From assembly GCF_016786215.1 (NCBI RefSeq), contig NZ_JADOBG010000015.1:1-64000 (forward strand): DNA of 64,000 bases, in the 5' to 3' direction. This document shows, piece by piece, positions 52,801 through 61,447 of the stretch (the stretch's first letter is position 1; each line of letters opens with the position of its first letter). Made by a program: the position numbers and the translations under genes. The notes under the pieces were generated by a model. It was given only the letters and a program-made list of their open reading frames with translations. It was not told the DNA's origin and searched no databases. This DNA comes from Legionella bononiensis (GTDB taxonomy: Bacteria; Pseudomonadota; Gammaproteobacteria; Legionellales; Legionellaceae).

Positions 52801-54798
52801 ATGGATAAGCATAATAATTCAGAGCGCCTCATTGAATTGCTTTTTAATAGTATGCCCTTTTCTTATGTCTTCTGGAAAAACACCAAAGGCATTTATAAGG
52901 GAACCAGTTCCAACCAACTAAAACTCTTCGGGTTAAACAGAGATGAAGTTATAGGCAAGACTATTTTTGAAATTTTAGAGGATTATGATTCTGCAAAGGC
53001 GATCGATGACATAGATAATCAAGTCATGCAAAATGGCATTCCACAAGAGCTGGAAGAATCCATAACAATGGCAAATGGAGAGGTAAAAGTATTTCTTTCC
53101 CAAAAACAGCCGATAAGAGACGACCAGGGTATTATCATAGGTATGATTGGTTTTTCTCTCGATATTACTGAACGAAAAAAACTAGAAAACGAGTTAAAAA
53201 TAGCTAAAGAAAAAGCGGAAGCTGCCAGTCAAGCCAAGTCAGAATTTCTCGCTAATATGAGCCACGATATTAGAACCCCTTTATCAGGGATTATCGGACT
53301 ATCGGGAATTTTGGAGGATGAAGTCTCTGAAATCAAACAAAAAGAACATGCCCATATGCTAAATATTAGTGGTGAACAATTATTATCACTGTTAAATAGC
53401 GTGCTTGATATTGTAGCCAGTGGAACCATCCAAGACAAAAAGCTAAATCTAGTTGAATTTGATTTAGAAGAAATGCTTCACAACATTTTTGAATTGGAAC
53501 TTCCAGCGATTCAGGTGAAATCCATAACGATAAAGCTCGAAATGGATGATAATATTCCTAAAGTGATAGAATCTGATAAAAGTAAGGTCTATCGCATTCT
53601 ATTAAACCTGGTGAGCAACGCTATAAAATTTACCACTGAGGGCAGCGTCACATTAAAAGCAAGTCTCTTGGAACAAGAACGTTCTTCCCCACTATTACGA
53701 TTTGATGTAACTGATACAGGCATCGGTATTGCTGAAGAAGACAAAGATAAAATATTTGAAACCTTCTTTAGAGCTTCTCCATCTTATGAAGGTAAATATG
53801 AGGGACATGGCGTTGGTCTTTCAATTGTTAAAAAATACATTGAGGCTTTACAAGGCACCATTGAAGTACAAAGTAAACGTAATAAAGGAACAACCATATC
53901 TGTTACAATTCCATTCCGACCAGTTAGCAATGAAATAATTGCTCCTCTAAAGCTTGAAAAAGATATAGAAACGTCCTTGCAATCGAGTAGTAATTCTAAT
54001 GCAATTCAATATATCGAAGGCCAGCCTTTTGTGTTATTGGTTGAAGACAACCCAATGGCTATGCGCATTGCCAGTAACATGCTTAAAAAGGTAGGTTGCC
54101 GTTTTGACCAAGCAAGCAATTCGACAGATGCCCTGAAACTTGTAAAGAAAAACCGTTTTGATTTTATCTTATCTGACATTGGCCTACCTGATTTTTCAGG
54201 TTTTGTACTGGCAAAAAAAATCATGGAATATGAACAAGAACAAGGTCTCTCTCCTACCCCCGTCATTGGGCTTACAGCACATGCAAAAGAAGAAGCCAAA
54301 GTACAACAAGAGTCTTCTGGCATGACAATCGTACTCGAAAAACCTCTAAAATCTGAGGAGTTGAAGTTTCTCATCCAAAAATATTGCTCAGATTCGAAAA
54401 AATTATCATTCAATACTACAAATGCTAATGATCAAGTTGATATAGGAAATGATGACCCATTATTTGAATTTGATACAGCTATCAAGTTATGGGGGGCTAA
54501 AGAAGCAGTTATTGAAACGATCGAATATATGGTAAATGAAGAACTAACGAGAGCTATCCCCGAAATTGACTCCGCTTTTGTATCAAAAGATTGGGAACAA
54601 CTCAAATCCCGTGTCCACAAATTTAAAAGCTCTTGCTTATATAGCTCGACAACTGCTCTACTAAATTTGACCAAGAATCTCCAAGAAATTGCACTTAATG
54701 AAGATGATGGCCAAAAAGAAATTGTTTATGCTAAATTTCAAAAATGTGCTGAAAAAACCAAACAATGTCTCCTACAATGGCTTAAAACGAATAAGTAA
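52801..54798 (+). CDS. Hybrid sensor kinase: PAS-HisKA-HATPase-REC-HPt
   Basis: The 665-residue cytoplasmic protein has no membrane segment. Its order is a PAS/PAC domain (about 8-130), HisKA with H155 in NMSHDIRTPLSG, and HATPase with NLVSNAIKF, DTGIGIAEED and GHGVGLSIVKK. A receiver follows with D459 in ILSDIGLPD and K in LEKPLKSEE. The C-terminal HPt domain has H606 in RVHKFKSSC. It is a complete internal phosphorelay lacking only an output regulator. Such hybrids are common in Legionella. Confidence 0.95.
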   Translation: MDKHNNSERLIELLFNSMPFSYVFWKNTKGIYKGTSSNQLKLFGLNRDEVIGKTIFEILEDYDSAKAIDDIDNQVMQNGIPQELEESITMANGEVKVFLSQKQPIRDDQGIIIGMIGFSLDITERKKLENELKIAKEKAEAASQAKSEFLANMSHDIRTPLSGIIGLSGILEDEVSEIKQKEHAHMLNISGEQLLSLLNSVLDIVASGTIQDKKLNLVEFDLEEMLHNIFELELPAIQVKSITIKLEMDDNIPKVIESDKSKVYRILLNLVSNAIKFTTEGSVTLKASLLEQERSSPLLRFDVTDTGIGIAEEDKDKIFETFFRASPSYEGKYEGHGVGLSIVKKYIEALQGTIEVQSKRNKGTTISVTIPFRPVSNEIIAPLKLEKDIETSLQSSSNSNAIQYIEGQPFVLLVEDNPMAMRIASNMLKKVGCRFDQASNSTDALKLVKKNRFDFILSDIGLPDFSGFVLAKKIMEYEQEQGLSPTPVIGLTAHAKEEAKVQQESSGMTIVLEKPLKSEELKFLIQKYCSDSKKLSFNTTNANDQVDIGNDDPLFEFDTAIKLWGAKEAVIETIEYMVNEELTRAIPEIDSAFVSKDWEQLKSRVHKFKSSCLYSSTTALLNLTKNLQEIALNEDDGQKEIVYAKFQKCAEKTKQCLLQWLKTNK

Positions 54799-54956
54799 TT
54801 TTTCGGAAATAGTATCCTGCATAGGGGTCTGACCAAAATTTTATATTAATAAACAATAAGATATCCATAAAACCCCCTATATTTCCCCTCTTAAAAGCTA
54901 TTTTTGAGGCCAAAATTAGCTGTTAAAAAGGTAATGATTTTTCTTTCTATATTAGT

Positions 54957-55033
54957 AAGCGTAGGCCGGGCAACTTATTGCCCGACATTTCTAATGCTCT
55001 TAAAGGTATTCGTTTAGGTAAAATACCTTTGCG
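54957..55033. repeat. REP-like element, copy 1
   Basis: AAGCGTAGGCCGGGCAACTT and the following bases to about 55033 match 61809-61883 over roughly 75 bases. Both contain the hairpin CGGGCAA-CTTA-TTGCCCG followed by ATTTCTAATGCTC. It lies in the 789-base gap between the sensor kinase and the Fic gene, which holds only repeats and operators. Confidence 0.8.
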
Positions 55034-55041
55034 AACATAAA

Positions 55042-55161
55042 GGGGTCAGATTGCCATTTGCTTGAATAAAATTGGTAAAAATTTGGGGATCTGGAATTCA
55101 TGAGTTAACAGAATTATAAAACTACTCTATGATTAAGAAGCAAAAGGCACGATCTGACCCC
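55042..55161. repeat. MITE-like element, copy 1 (120 bp)
   Basis: The left terminus GGGGTCAGATTGCCATTTGC and the right terminus, whose complement begins GGGGTCAGATCGTGCCTTTT, form terminal inverted repeats of about 22 bases. The inside is shared with 59613-59732 (GAATAAAATTGGTAAAAATT and onward). The small size and the lack of a gene fit a non-autonomous transposon. Confidence 0.8.
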
Positions 55162-55197
55162 GTATTCTCATTGCTGAAAATGAAATGTAGCATGTCA

Positions 55198-55350
55198 TAA
55201 ATTCGCGAATCGCGAATCGCGAATTTATCATAATTAAATGCAGAGTTTTTAGTGTCCCATATGTCCCAAGGTTACAAAGTAGGATAGGGACCAGTCTAGC
55301 TCAATAATGGCTTAGATGTCCCACCTGTCCCAGCAGTCCCTGGCATTTTT
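55198..55350. repeat. CGCGAA palindrome plus GTCCCA repeat, copy 1
   Basis: A 30-base palindrome (55198-55227) is built of overlapping TCGCGAA units. GTCCCATATGTCCCA and a stretch ending GTCCC follow. The same order recurs at 58624-58800. The two copies are direct repeats flanking the Fic and wHTH/nucleotidyltransferase genes. Confidence 0.75.
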
Positions 55351-55474
55351 ACAAGGTCTTCAAGGAGAAAAATTCATTTATATTCCATATTAGACGGACT
55401 TACAATCCATATTAGACGAATGTAACTATATGTTTAATAATTGCTTTAAGGATTTTTAGATATTTAATAACGCA

Positions 55475-55567
55475 ATATACTATGATTTCCACAACCGAAT
55501 AAACTATAATTTAAACATCATCATATACTATGATTTCCACAACATAATATACTATAATTTCTACATA
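55475..55567. promoter_or_regulatory. Four iterated operator-like repeats upstream of the Fic gene
   Basis: A 21-base unit starting ATATACTATGATTTCCACAA occurs identically at 55475 and 55523. Degenerate copies with ACTATAATTT lie at 55498 and 55547, giving a period of about 24 bases up to 20 bases before the start codon. A second direct repeat, CCATATTAGACG, occurs twice at about 55385 and 55407. The likely binder is the AbiEi-like N-terminal region of the Fic protein or another local regulator. Confidence 0.65.
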
Positions 55568-55587
55568 CACCTATAAATTGAAATATT

Positions 55588-57099
55588 ATGAAACCTTCAG
55601 AAAAACTATCGCAGTCACTAGAAGTTTTACACAATCTACAAAAGCAAGGTAAGTACGCTATCCAATCAAAAGACATAAGCCGTACTCATAGGGAACGACT
55701 TGTAGACAATGCATTTTTAGAAGAGGTTGTAAAAGGTTGGTATGTACCTATAAAACCTGATGAACAAAAAGGGGAAAGTACGGCTTGGTATGCTTCTTTC
55801 TGGAGTTTTTGTGCTTCTTATTTAAATGAACGTTTTGGTGACGAATGGTGCCTTTCCCCAGAACAATCTTTACTTCTTCATTCAGAAAACTGGACTGTAC
55901 CTAAACAACTAATGATACGCAGCCCCAACGGAACAAACCGTAATATGGAGTTGCCTCATAATACTTCTTTATTTTCAGTACAATACAAAATGCCAGCTAC
56001 TCAGGATATAGAGATTAAGCAGGACATGCGAGTTTATGCAATTGTGCCAGCATTGATCTATTGTTCACCTAAGTTTTTTTCTCAATATCCTACTGAAGCA
56101 CGCTCTGTTCTTTCAATGTTTAATAGTGCATCTGATCTTCTGCATTATTTATTAGAAGAAGGACATTCCTGGATAGCAGGAAGGATTTGTGGCGCACTTC
56201 AAAATATTGGCAAATCTCACATGGCAGAAGAGATCAAAAAAACCATGGAGAGTGCCGGTTATCAAATAAGGAAAGAAGATCCTTTTTTAACAAATACACC
56301 GATAGATTTTTCCGCAACTTATAAGCCAGCCTATCGCAGTCGTTTGGAAGTTATGTGGCATGATATGCGCGAGACAGTCAGGGAAAACTTCCCTAAGCCC
56401 CCTCTCAAGACAACCGATAATAAAGAATATTTAGAACAAGTAGACGAAAATTATATCTCAGACGCTTACCATTCTCTATCTATTGAAGGTTATCAAGTAA
56501 GTCCAGACTTAATTGAAAAAGTTCGTTCTGGGCAATGGAATCCCGATGCTACAGAGCAGGATCGTAATCACCGTAGTGCATTAGCCGCCCGTGGATACTG
56601 GCAAGCATTTCAATCTGTGAAAAAGAGCCTTATAGAAATATTAAATGAAGAAAACCCCGGAAAAATAATACAAAAAGAACATGGGGATTGGTATAGAGAA
56701 TTATTTCAACCTAGCGTTGCTGTAGGTCTTTTAAAACCAACTGATCTGGCAGGATACAGACGCAGCCCTGTATACATACGTCAATCAAAACATATTCCTC
56801 CCCGTTGGCAAATTGTTAGTGAACTAATGGAAGAATTTTTTCAGTTAATAATTCAAGAAAAGGAACCTGCTGTTCGAGTTGTTCTCGGACATTTCTTTTT
56901 TGTTTATATCCACCCTTATTCAGATGGTAATGGCAGAATTGGACGTTTTTTGATGAATGTTATGCTGGCGAGTGGTCATTATCCGTGGACTATTATTCCT
57001 GTGGATAGAAGAAATGAATATATGGAGGCATTGGAACAGGCAAGTGAGCATCAGAATATCCTTCCTTTTGCTAAATTTATTGCTAGTTGTATTCAGTAA
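55588..57099 (+). CDS. Fic-domain protein with AbiEi-like N-terminal region
   Basis: The 503-residue protein has a C-terminal Fic domain with the full motif HPYSDGNGRIGRF (H442). The inhibitory motif S296-x3-E300-G301 (SLSIEG) marks a self-inhibited (class II) enzyme. Fic enzymes transfer AMP or other phosphate groups to proteins. The first 200 residues (KYAIQSKDISRTHRERLVDN, then LEEVVKGWYVP) resemble the winged-helix and core regions of AbiEi-type antitoxins. This gives a regulator-toxin fusion that could repress its own promoter. No secretion signal is visible. Confidence 0.88.
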   Translation: MKPSEKLSQSLEVLHNLQKQGKYAIQSKDISRTHRERLVDNAFLEEVVKGWYVPIKPDEQKGESTAWYASFWSFCASYLNERFGDEWCLSPEQSLLLHSENWTVPKQLMIRSPNGTNRNMELPHNTSLFSVQYKMPATQDIEIKQDMRVYAIVPALIYCSPKFFSQYPTEARSVLSMFNSASDLLHYLLEEGHSWIAGRICGALQNIGKSHMAEEIKKTMESAGYQIRKEDPFLTNTPIDFSATYKPAYRSRLEVMWHDMRETVRENFPKPPLKTTDNKEYLEQVDENYISDAYHSLSIEGYQVSPDLIEKVRSGQWNPDATEQDRNHRSALAARGYWQAFQSVKKSLIEILNEENPGKIIQKEHGDWYRELFQPSVAVGLLKPTDLAGYRRSPVYIRQSKHIPPRWQIVSELMEEFFQLIIQEKEPAVRVVLGHFFFVYIHPYSDGNGRIGRFLMNVMLASGHYPWTIIPVDRRNEYMEALEQASEHQNILPFAKFIASCIQ

Positions 57100-57332
57100 T
57101 CGTGGTAGATAAGAGCGATCGTTGTTCATCTTTTCGTGAAAATCTTTGGATGATATTTTTGAGTAGTCTTTAAATAGGTAATTACATGAATTTTAATATT
57201 AGTAAAATTATACAAATAATTAAAAATAATGCGCTAGGACTCTGGTGTCCCTATAGTATTTTTGGCGAGACTCAACCTCTAGAAAATTGAATTGGATATC
57301 CGTTAACCAAGCCAGTTTCATTTGTATGTACC
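57100..57332. other. Gap between convergent genes
   Basis: This 233-base AT-rich stretch separates the Fic gene from the convergent nucleotidyltransferase gene. I see no gene, RNA or convincing terminator in it. Confidence 0.5.
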
Positions 57333-58043
57333 CTATTCTTTTTGAGCAAATTGTTCTATTCGTTTTATGACAGTTTGAACTCGTTGCTCTGTCACTGGCC
57401 CGTCATTAAGATGGCCAGGGAGTGACTGCATGAATTCATCGTTCTTTAAGAATTCATTGAATACTATCCTTAAGTGCTTCTTTAAATCATCGCTTGAAAT
57501 TTGCACTTGCTCTGCAATATCAATACATCCAGCGATCACCGTAATCATGTCTTCAAAGTCATGACTTCCAAGAAAATCATAGTTGCCCCTTGATTTAAAA
57601 GCCTCTATTTTTGTCGCTAAAAAATACGGGGCTGTTACAGATTTGATGGTAATCTCCTCTGTAATCTGATGATCAACAGCATGTTTGATTGATTCTTTAT
57701 ACCATTCATTACCCCAACCCAAAATTTTTTCATCTGTAGGCATTACATCCAATATGATGTCATCAAGATGCCAACGACAGGTGATCTCATCTTGCATCGA
57801 ACGATAAAAGCCTTTCTCTTTTAGTTTTTCCTCAAATTTATAGTACTGGCCTAAAGATAAAACATCGATAATGCAATCAACATCCAATGTTGTGCGAACA
57901 TCTAATGATAATGGATCATTGATAAACAAAGCCGTGGTGCAGCCACCAAGATAGACCACTTCATCGTTCAATTCCCCGAGTTTCCTCGCAACCAACTCCA
58001 GCATTCTTAAATTGGATGTCGCTCTTTCGTTTCTTTGATGCAT
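57333..58043 (-). CDS. Nucleotidyltransferase-like protein (DUF6036 type)
   Basis: The 236-residue protein has VYLGGCTTALFINDPLSLDV followed by RTTLDVDCIID, the G-G...D-x-D core of minimal nucleotidyltransferases used as toxins. Later it has TAPYFLATKIEAFKSRGNYD, as in AbiEii/DUF6036 proteins. It overlaps the upstream winged-helix gene by 83 bases in another frame, an arrangement typical of a toxin-antitoxin pair. The start codon at 58043 could be replaced by an internal methionine. Confidence 0.8.
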   Translation of the reverse strand: MHQRNERATSNLRMLELVARKLGELNDEVVYLGGCTTALFINDPLSLDVRTTLDVDCIIDVLSLGQYYKFEEKLKEKGFYRSMQDEITCRWHLDDIILDVMPTDEKILGWGNEWYKESIKHAVDHQITEEITIKSVTAPYFLATKIEAFKSRGNYDFLGSHDFEDMITVIAGCIDIAEQVQISSDDLKKHLRIVFNEFLKNDEFMQSLPGHLNDGPVTEQRVQTVIKRIEQFAQKE

Positions 58044-58596
58044 AAAACTCCCTTAATAACTCTATTGCTATCTTACGCTCTCTTGCTCGCCCTGAACGAA
58101 TCGCGTCAATGAGAACTAGTAGCTCGTAAAAAGATTGATCCGGGTGTTTTGCTAACGCCTCCGGCACCGATCGATACAATGGTTCCAAAGCTAACCCTCG
58201 CTGATCGCCCTCAGCATAAGGCCATACAGGTATGGGATCATCTCCTAACACGATATGTTTTTTAAATAGAGGAGCTGCATAGCTTGTAGGGATACCCCGT
58301 GTATACACTCCTAGTTGCACCGGAAAGAAGTATTTTACACCGTAAATCAAGCATTCCTCACAAGCGGCTTGTATGGGCATCCGAATAGTTTTACTTGAAT
58401 TAGATTCTTCAGATTTACGATATACAGGTGCAATCAATCCAGATAATTCCAATCGCTTCATCCCTTCATGCACTTCAGACGCACTCATGCAAAGATAGGT
58501 TGCCAAATCTTTTTGAAGTAATTGCTCTGGTTGTTCACTAGCTAATATTTTTAACAATATTACGATGTCTTGTGGCTTTAACATGTATCGTTCCAA
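57961..58596 (-). CDS. Winged-helix regulator, putative antitoxin partner
   Basis: The 211-residue protein has an N-terminal MarR-like helix-turn-helix (LLQKDLATYLCMSASEVHEG, then MKRLELSGLI). The long C-terminal part is of unknown fold. Its start is 58596, or 58584 at the next ATG. TCGCGAA palindromes lie just upstream (58624-58653) and may be its operator. It pairs with the overlapping nucleotidyltransferase gene. Confidence 0.8.
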   Translation of the reverse strand: MERYMLKPQDIVILLKILASEQPEQLLQKDLATYLCMSASEVHEGMKRLELSGLIAPVYRKSEESNSSKTIRMPIQAACEECLIYGVKYFFPVQLGVYTRGIPTSYAAPLFKKHIVLGDDPIPVWPYAEGDQRGLALEPLYRSVPEALAKHPDQSFYELLVLIDAIRSGRARERKIAIELLREFYASKKRKSDIQFKNAGVGCEETRGIER

Positions 58597-58623
58597 TGTG
58601 ACCTCTATAAACAGAGTATAGCA

Positions 58624-58800
58624 TAAATTCGCAATTCGCGAATCGCGAACTGCAAATCAATAATCGTTTTTGGTATTATTATTTATGTGAAGAAATGTAC
58701 TTTGTCCCATACGTCCCACAATTGCAAAATGATGCAGGGACGTTTCTAGCTCAGAAATGATGCGGATGCCCCTCTTGTCCCCTTCGTCCCAAATATTTTT
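58624..58800. repeat. CGCGAA palindrome plus GTCCCA repeat, copy 2
   Basis: TAAATTCGCAATTCGCGAAT and the following bases, then GTCCCATACGTCCCA and a segment ending TCGTCCC, repeat 55198-55350 in the same order and orientation. The copy is more diverged than the other repeats here. Confidence 0.7.
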
Positions 58801-58864
58801 TACTGGTAGGTGGAATACTGGCCCAGCAGTCGACACGTGATGCTCTCATCTCTGGGTGATAAGC

Positions 58865-59391
58865 TTAAAAACGCTTATAGACATTTTTGTCGAAAAAATA
58901 ATAACTAATATTGTAATTTTTTTTGTTCACATCAAAAGCGTCTTCTACTAGATAATATTGCCAGGAATTAGCTGCTGATCCCGTATCTGAGAGAGATGTT
59001 TGTATACATAGATAGGATTTATCGCCTTTATTTATTCTCCACCAATCAGAAAAACGAAGAATTGGGATATCTGGTTTAACACTTGGATTCATCGAATAGT
59101 TTTTAGCTGTTGCTGTACTTATTTTTTATTTGCAATTATTAAATAAGGTTGGTCATCACACACTACTGCTCCATAGATCTGACCATTAATTTCAGAATCG
59201 AAATGATTTCTACAACCTGGTTCATTATCATTAGTGGTGCCAAACCCATCAAGTTAGGTCATGGTTATAGAATCATTGGCTGGCTTACTGTTTTTACATG
59301 ATTGTAAAAATTCTACTGGGGGCATGGCCAATCCAATAGAGCTTATGAATATACAACTTAAAATTACAACAAATTGTTCCCTTAGATACAT
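58865..59391 (-). pseudogene. Secreted protein pseudogene
   Basis: From an ATG at 59391 the frame encodes a signal peptide (MYLREQFVVILSCIFISSIG, then LA). It meets TAA after NDSITMT, continues LDGFGTTNDNEPGCRNHF to IIANKK, then stops. Shifting frame in the run of A residues continues ISTATAKNYSMNPSVKP to the end at 58865. One nonsense codon and one homopolymer frameshift thus break a gene of about 170 residues. The protein is unrecognised; its signal peptide suggests export. Confidence 0.75.
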
Positions 59392-59437
59392 TGCGTTTCT
59401 CCTGCTTCTAGCGCCTCTTTAGTGTATTTCCAAAATA

Positions 59438-59491
59438 TAGCCAGCGTAGCAACTGTCTTGAATTTTCATTCAAGACAGTTGCTACGCTGGC
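59438..59491. repeat. Long perfect hairpin, copy 2
   Basis: The 24-base arms AGCCAGCGTAGCAACTGTCT(TGAA) and their exact complement are separated by a 6-base loop. The inner part matches 51121-51158, where the outer stem has decayed. With no T-run, it looks like a repetitive palindromic element rather than a terminator. Confidence 0.85.
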
Positions 59492-59612
59492 TTTCCAGAT
59501 CTCACCTTACATCGGAGGCATCACCTTGCAACAAAACCAATGGCATCGCTCACTGATGTGTTATTTCATCATCATCCTTCCATTCCAGCAAACAGCATAA
59601 AACAAGCATAAA

Positions 59613-59732
59613 GGGGGCAGATCTTGCCTTTTGCTTGAATAAAATTGGTAAAAATTTGGGGATCAGCTATTTATGAATTAACAGAATTATAAAACCACTC
59701 TATTCTCAAGAAGCAAAAGACAAGATCTGACC
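59613..59732. repeat. MITE-like element, copy 2 (120 bp)
   Basis: The termini GGGGGCAGATCTTGCCTTTT and AAAAGACAAGATCTGACC are inverted repeats of each other. The body matches 55042-55161. Its right end abuts the truncated HExxH gene. Confidence 0.8.
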
Positions 59733-60215
59733 GTATTCGCGCAAAGTTTTATTAAAAATATCATTGTTGTTGATTGTGAAGATTTAGTCGCTTGCTCTTC
59801 ATTTAAATTCATGGGAACAATAGTAATTGCACCGAAAACGACATGGTGTTTGGCTGACTATGTGGAAAACTTAATTCATGAAATGTCACATATAGATCTC
59901 TTTATTCGGCAACTGATTGATCCTATTGTGGAAAAAAATGTACTATTAGACAGTCCGCTCAGAAAAAGCAAAAGACCAACTATCGGTGTATTTCATGCTG
60001 CATCTGTATTATCCAGAGTTGTACAATTATTGTCAGCTCTTTTAAATGATCAATATGAAACAGAATTAACTCGTGTTCGATTATCAAATAATTACCAGAA
60101 CCTTAAAGCTGCATTGGACACACTAAAAAATGCACAATTTCTTACGAATGTAGCAAAGATGCTTTTGGAAGAAATGAATGAGCACTCATTACTCTATAGA
60201 GAATTTTTATTATGA
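59733..60215 (+). pseudogene. 5'-truncated HExxH peptide-modification protein
   Basis: From an ATG at 59811 the frame encodes 134 residues, but it is open and protein-like further upstream (AQSFIKNIIVVDCEDLVACS) right back to the edge of the MITE copy. The gene has therefore probably lost its 5' part. It contains GTIVIAPKTT, YVENLIHEMSHIDLF with HExxH, and later SPLRKSKRPTIGVFHAASVL. This order is that of the HExxH-motif proteins (alpha-ketoglutarate-type peptide beta-hydroxylases) found in RiPP clusters. It overlaps the MFS gene by 4 bases. Confidence 0.7.
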
Positions 60216-61447
60216 TTATAGATGAATTAAAGACACGCTTTAGACTTTTTTCTATTCAGCCTTATCTCTATTTTGCCTTAAGTGGCATTTTAGCAACTTT
60301 AGGGAATGGATTGATTTATATCACAGTATCCTGGCTTGCATATGAAAAAATGCATTCTATTAGTGGCATAGCCTTAATGATGTTTTGTATTTGGTTACCC
60401 ACAATACTATTTGGTCCCCTTTTTGGTGTATGCGCAGATAAATATAACCGTAAAAATTTAATGATTATGTCCAATATGGTTCGTGGGCTGGCTGTTATTG
60501 TTTTTGTGATACTTTATTACTTGGGCTTATCAACAAATATTTTTGTCCTGGCCACATGTCTGGGTATTTTTGTCTCATTTTATATGCCAGCGGCAGTACC
60601 CATGATAAGTAGTATTGTTCCAGAAAATGATTTAATGAATGCTAATGCAACTGTAGATATGCTATATGAGCTAGGAACAATCATTGGCATGGGAGTGAGC
60701 GGCTTTTTGGTTTTATATTTGGGACTGATGAACACTCTTGCTCTGGGTGGGTTATTATTTTTATTGGCTGGGATATTTAATTGGATCATGCAATGCAAAC
60801 CAGAACACTGCTATGGAACACCTAATAAAGAAAAAACTAGTTTTGTAGATGACTATGTAAGCTCCTTACACTATCTAAGAGACAATCCGCGCCTTCTTGG
60901 AATTTACTCAATCCAAACGTGCATCATGATACTTTTAATGACAATCCCCATCCTTCTACTTCCATACACAAAAGAAGTGCTGAAAGTAGGCGCAGATAAG
61001 TTTTCAATTTTAGAAGCCCTTTTCTCTATGGGGGTTTTTATTGGTTGTCTGATATCACCTATATTATGCAGATTAATTAAAATAAAACGAACCTTGTTAC
61101 TACTCATGATTGGTATAGCAATAGGTCTGCATATATTCTCAATTAATGAGAATATAATAATCAGTTATATATTCTATTTTATTATTGGTTTTGGTTTATC
61201 AAGCTGGGCCTTGTCTCTAACCCAAGCTCAACTTCTTGCCGATAAGACATTTCAAGGACGTTTGCAATCGACTTTTAATAGTATTTCAGGGCTAGGAGTT
61301 CTTGCAATATACTTGCTCATTACATTCCGTACGGAACTTCTTGATATCCAAAAAATGTATAACTTCCAAGCAATAATAGCTTTATGTGCAATTGTGATTA
61401 TTTTAATGGTAAAAGAACATGTTATCGAACCCACAAACAATAAATAG
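60212..61447 (+). CDS. MFS exporter
   Basis: The 411-residue protein has about 12 hydrophobic segments and the MFS loop signature GVCADKYNRKNLMIMSNMVR between segments 2 and 3. It is of the MefA/EntS-like drug and siderophore exporter type. It is translationally coupled to the HExxH gene (ATGA overlap) and overlaps the ABC-F fragment by 29 bases. The three were probably one operon for making, exporting and resisting a small product. Confidence 0.88.
   Translation: MIIDELKTRFRLFSIQPYLYFALSGILATLGNGLIYITVSWLAYEKMHSISGIALMMFCIWLPTILFGPLFGVCADKYNRKNLMIMSNMVRGLAVIVFVILYYLGLSTNIFVLATCLGIFVSFYMPAAVPMISSIVPENDLMNANATVDMLYELGTIIGMGVSGFLVLYLGLMNTLALGGLLFLLAGIFNWIMQCKPEHCYGTPNKEKTSFVDDYVSSLHYLRDNPRLLGIYSIQTCIMILLMTIPILLLPYTKEVLKVGADKFSILEALFSMGVFIGCLISPILCRLIKIKRTLLLLMIGIAIGLHIFSINENIIISYIFYFIIGFGLSSWALSLTQAQLLADKTFQGRLQSTFNSISGLGVLAIYLLITFRTELLDIQKMYNFQAIIALCAIVIILMVKEHVIEPTNNK

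Noticed and set aside
55475..55567. CRISPR array
   Set aside because: There are four short repeats with only 2-4 bases between units, no spacers and no cas genes. Iterated operators fit better.
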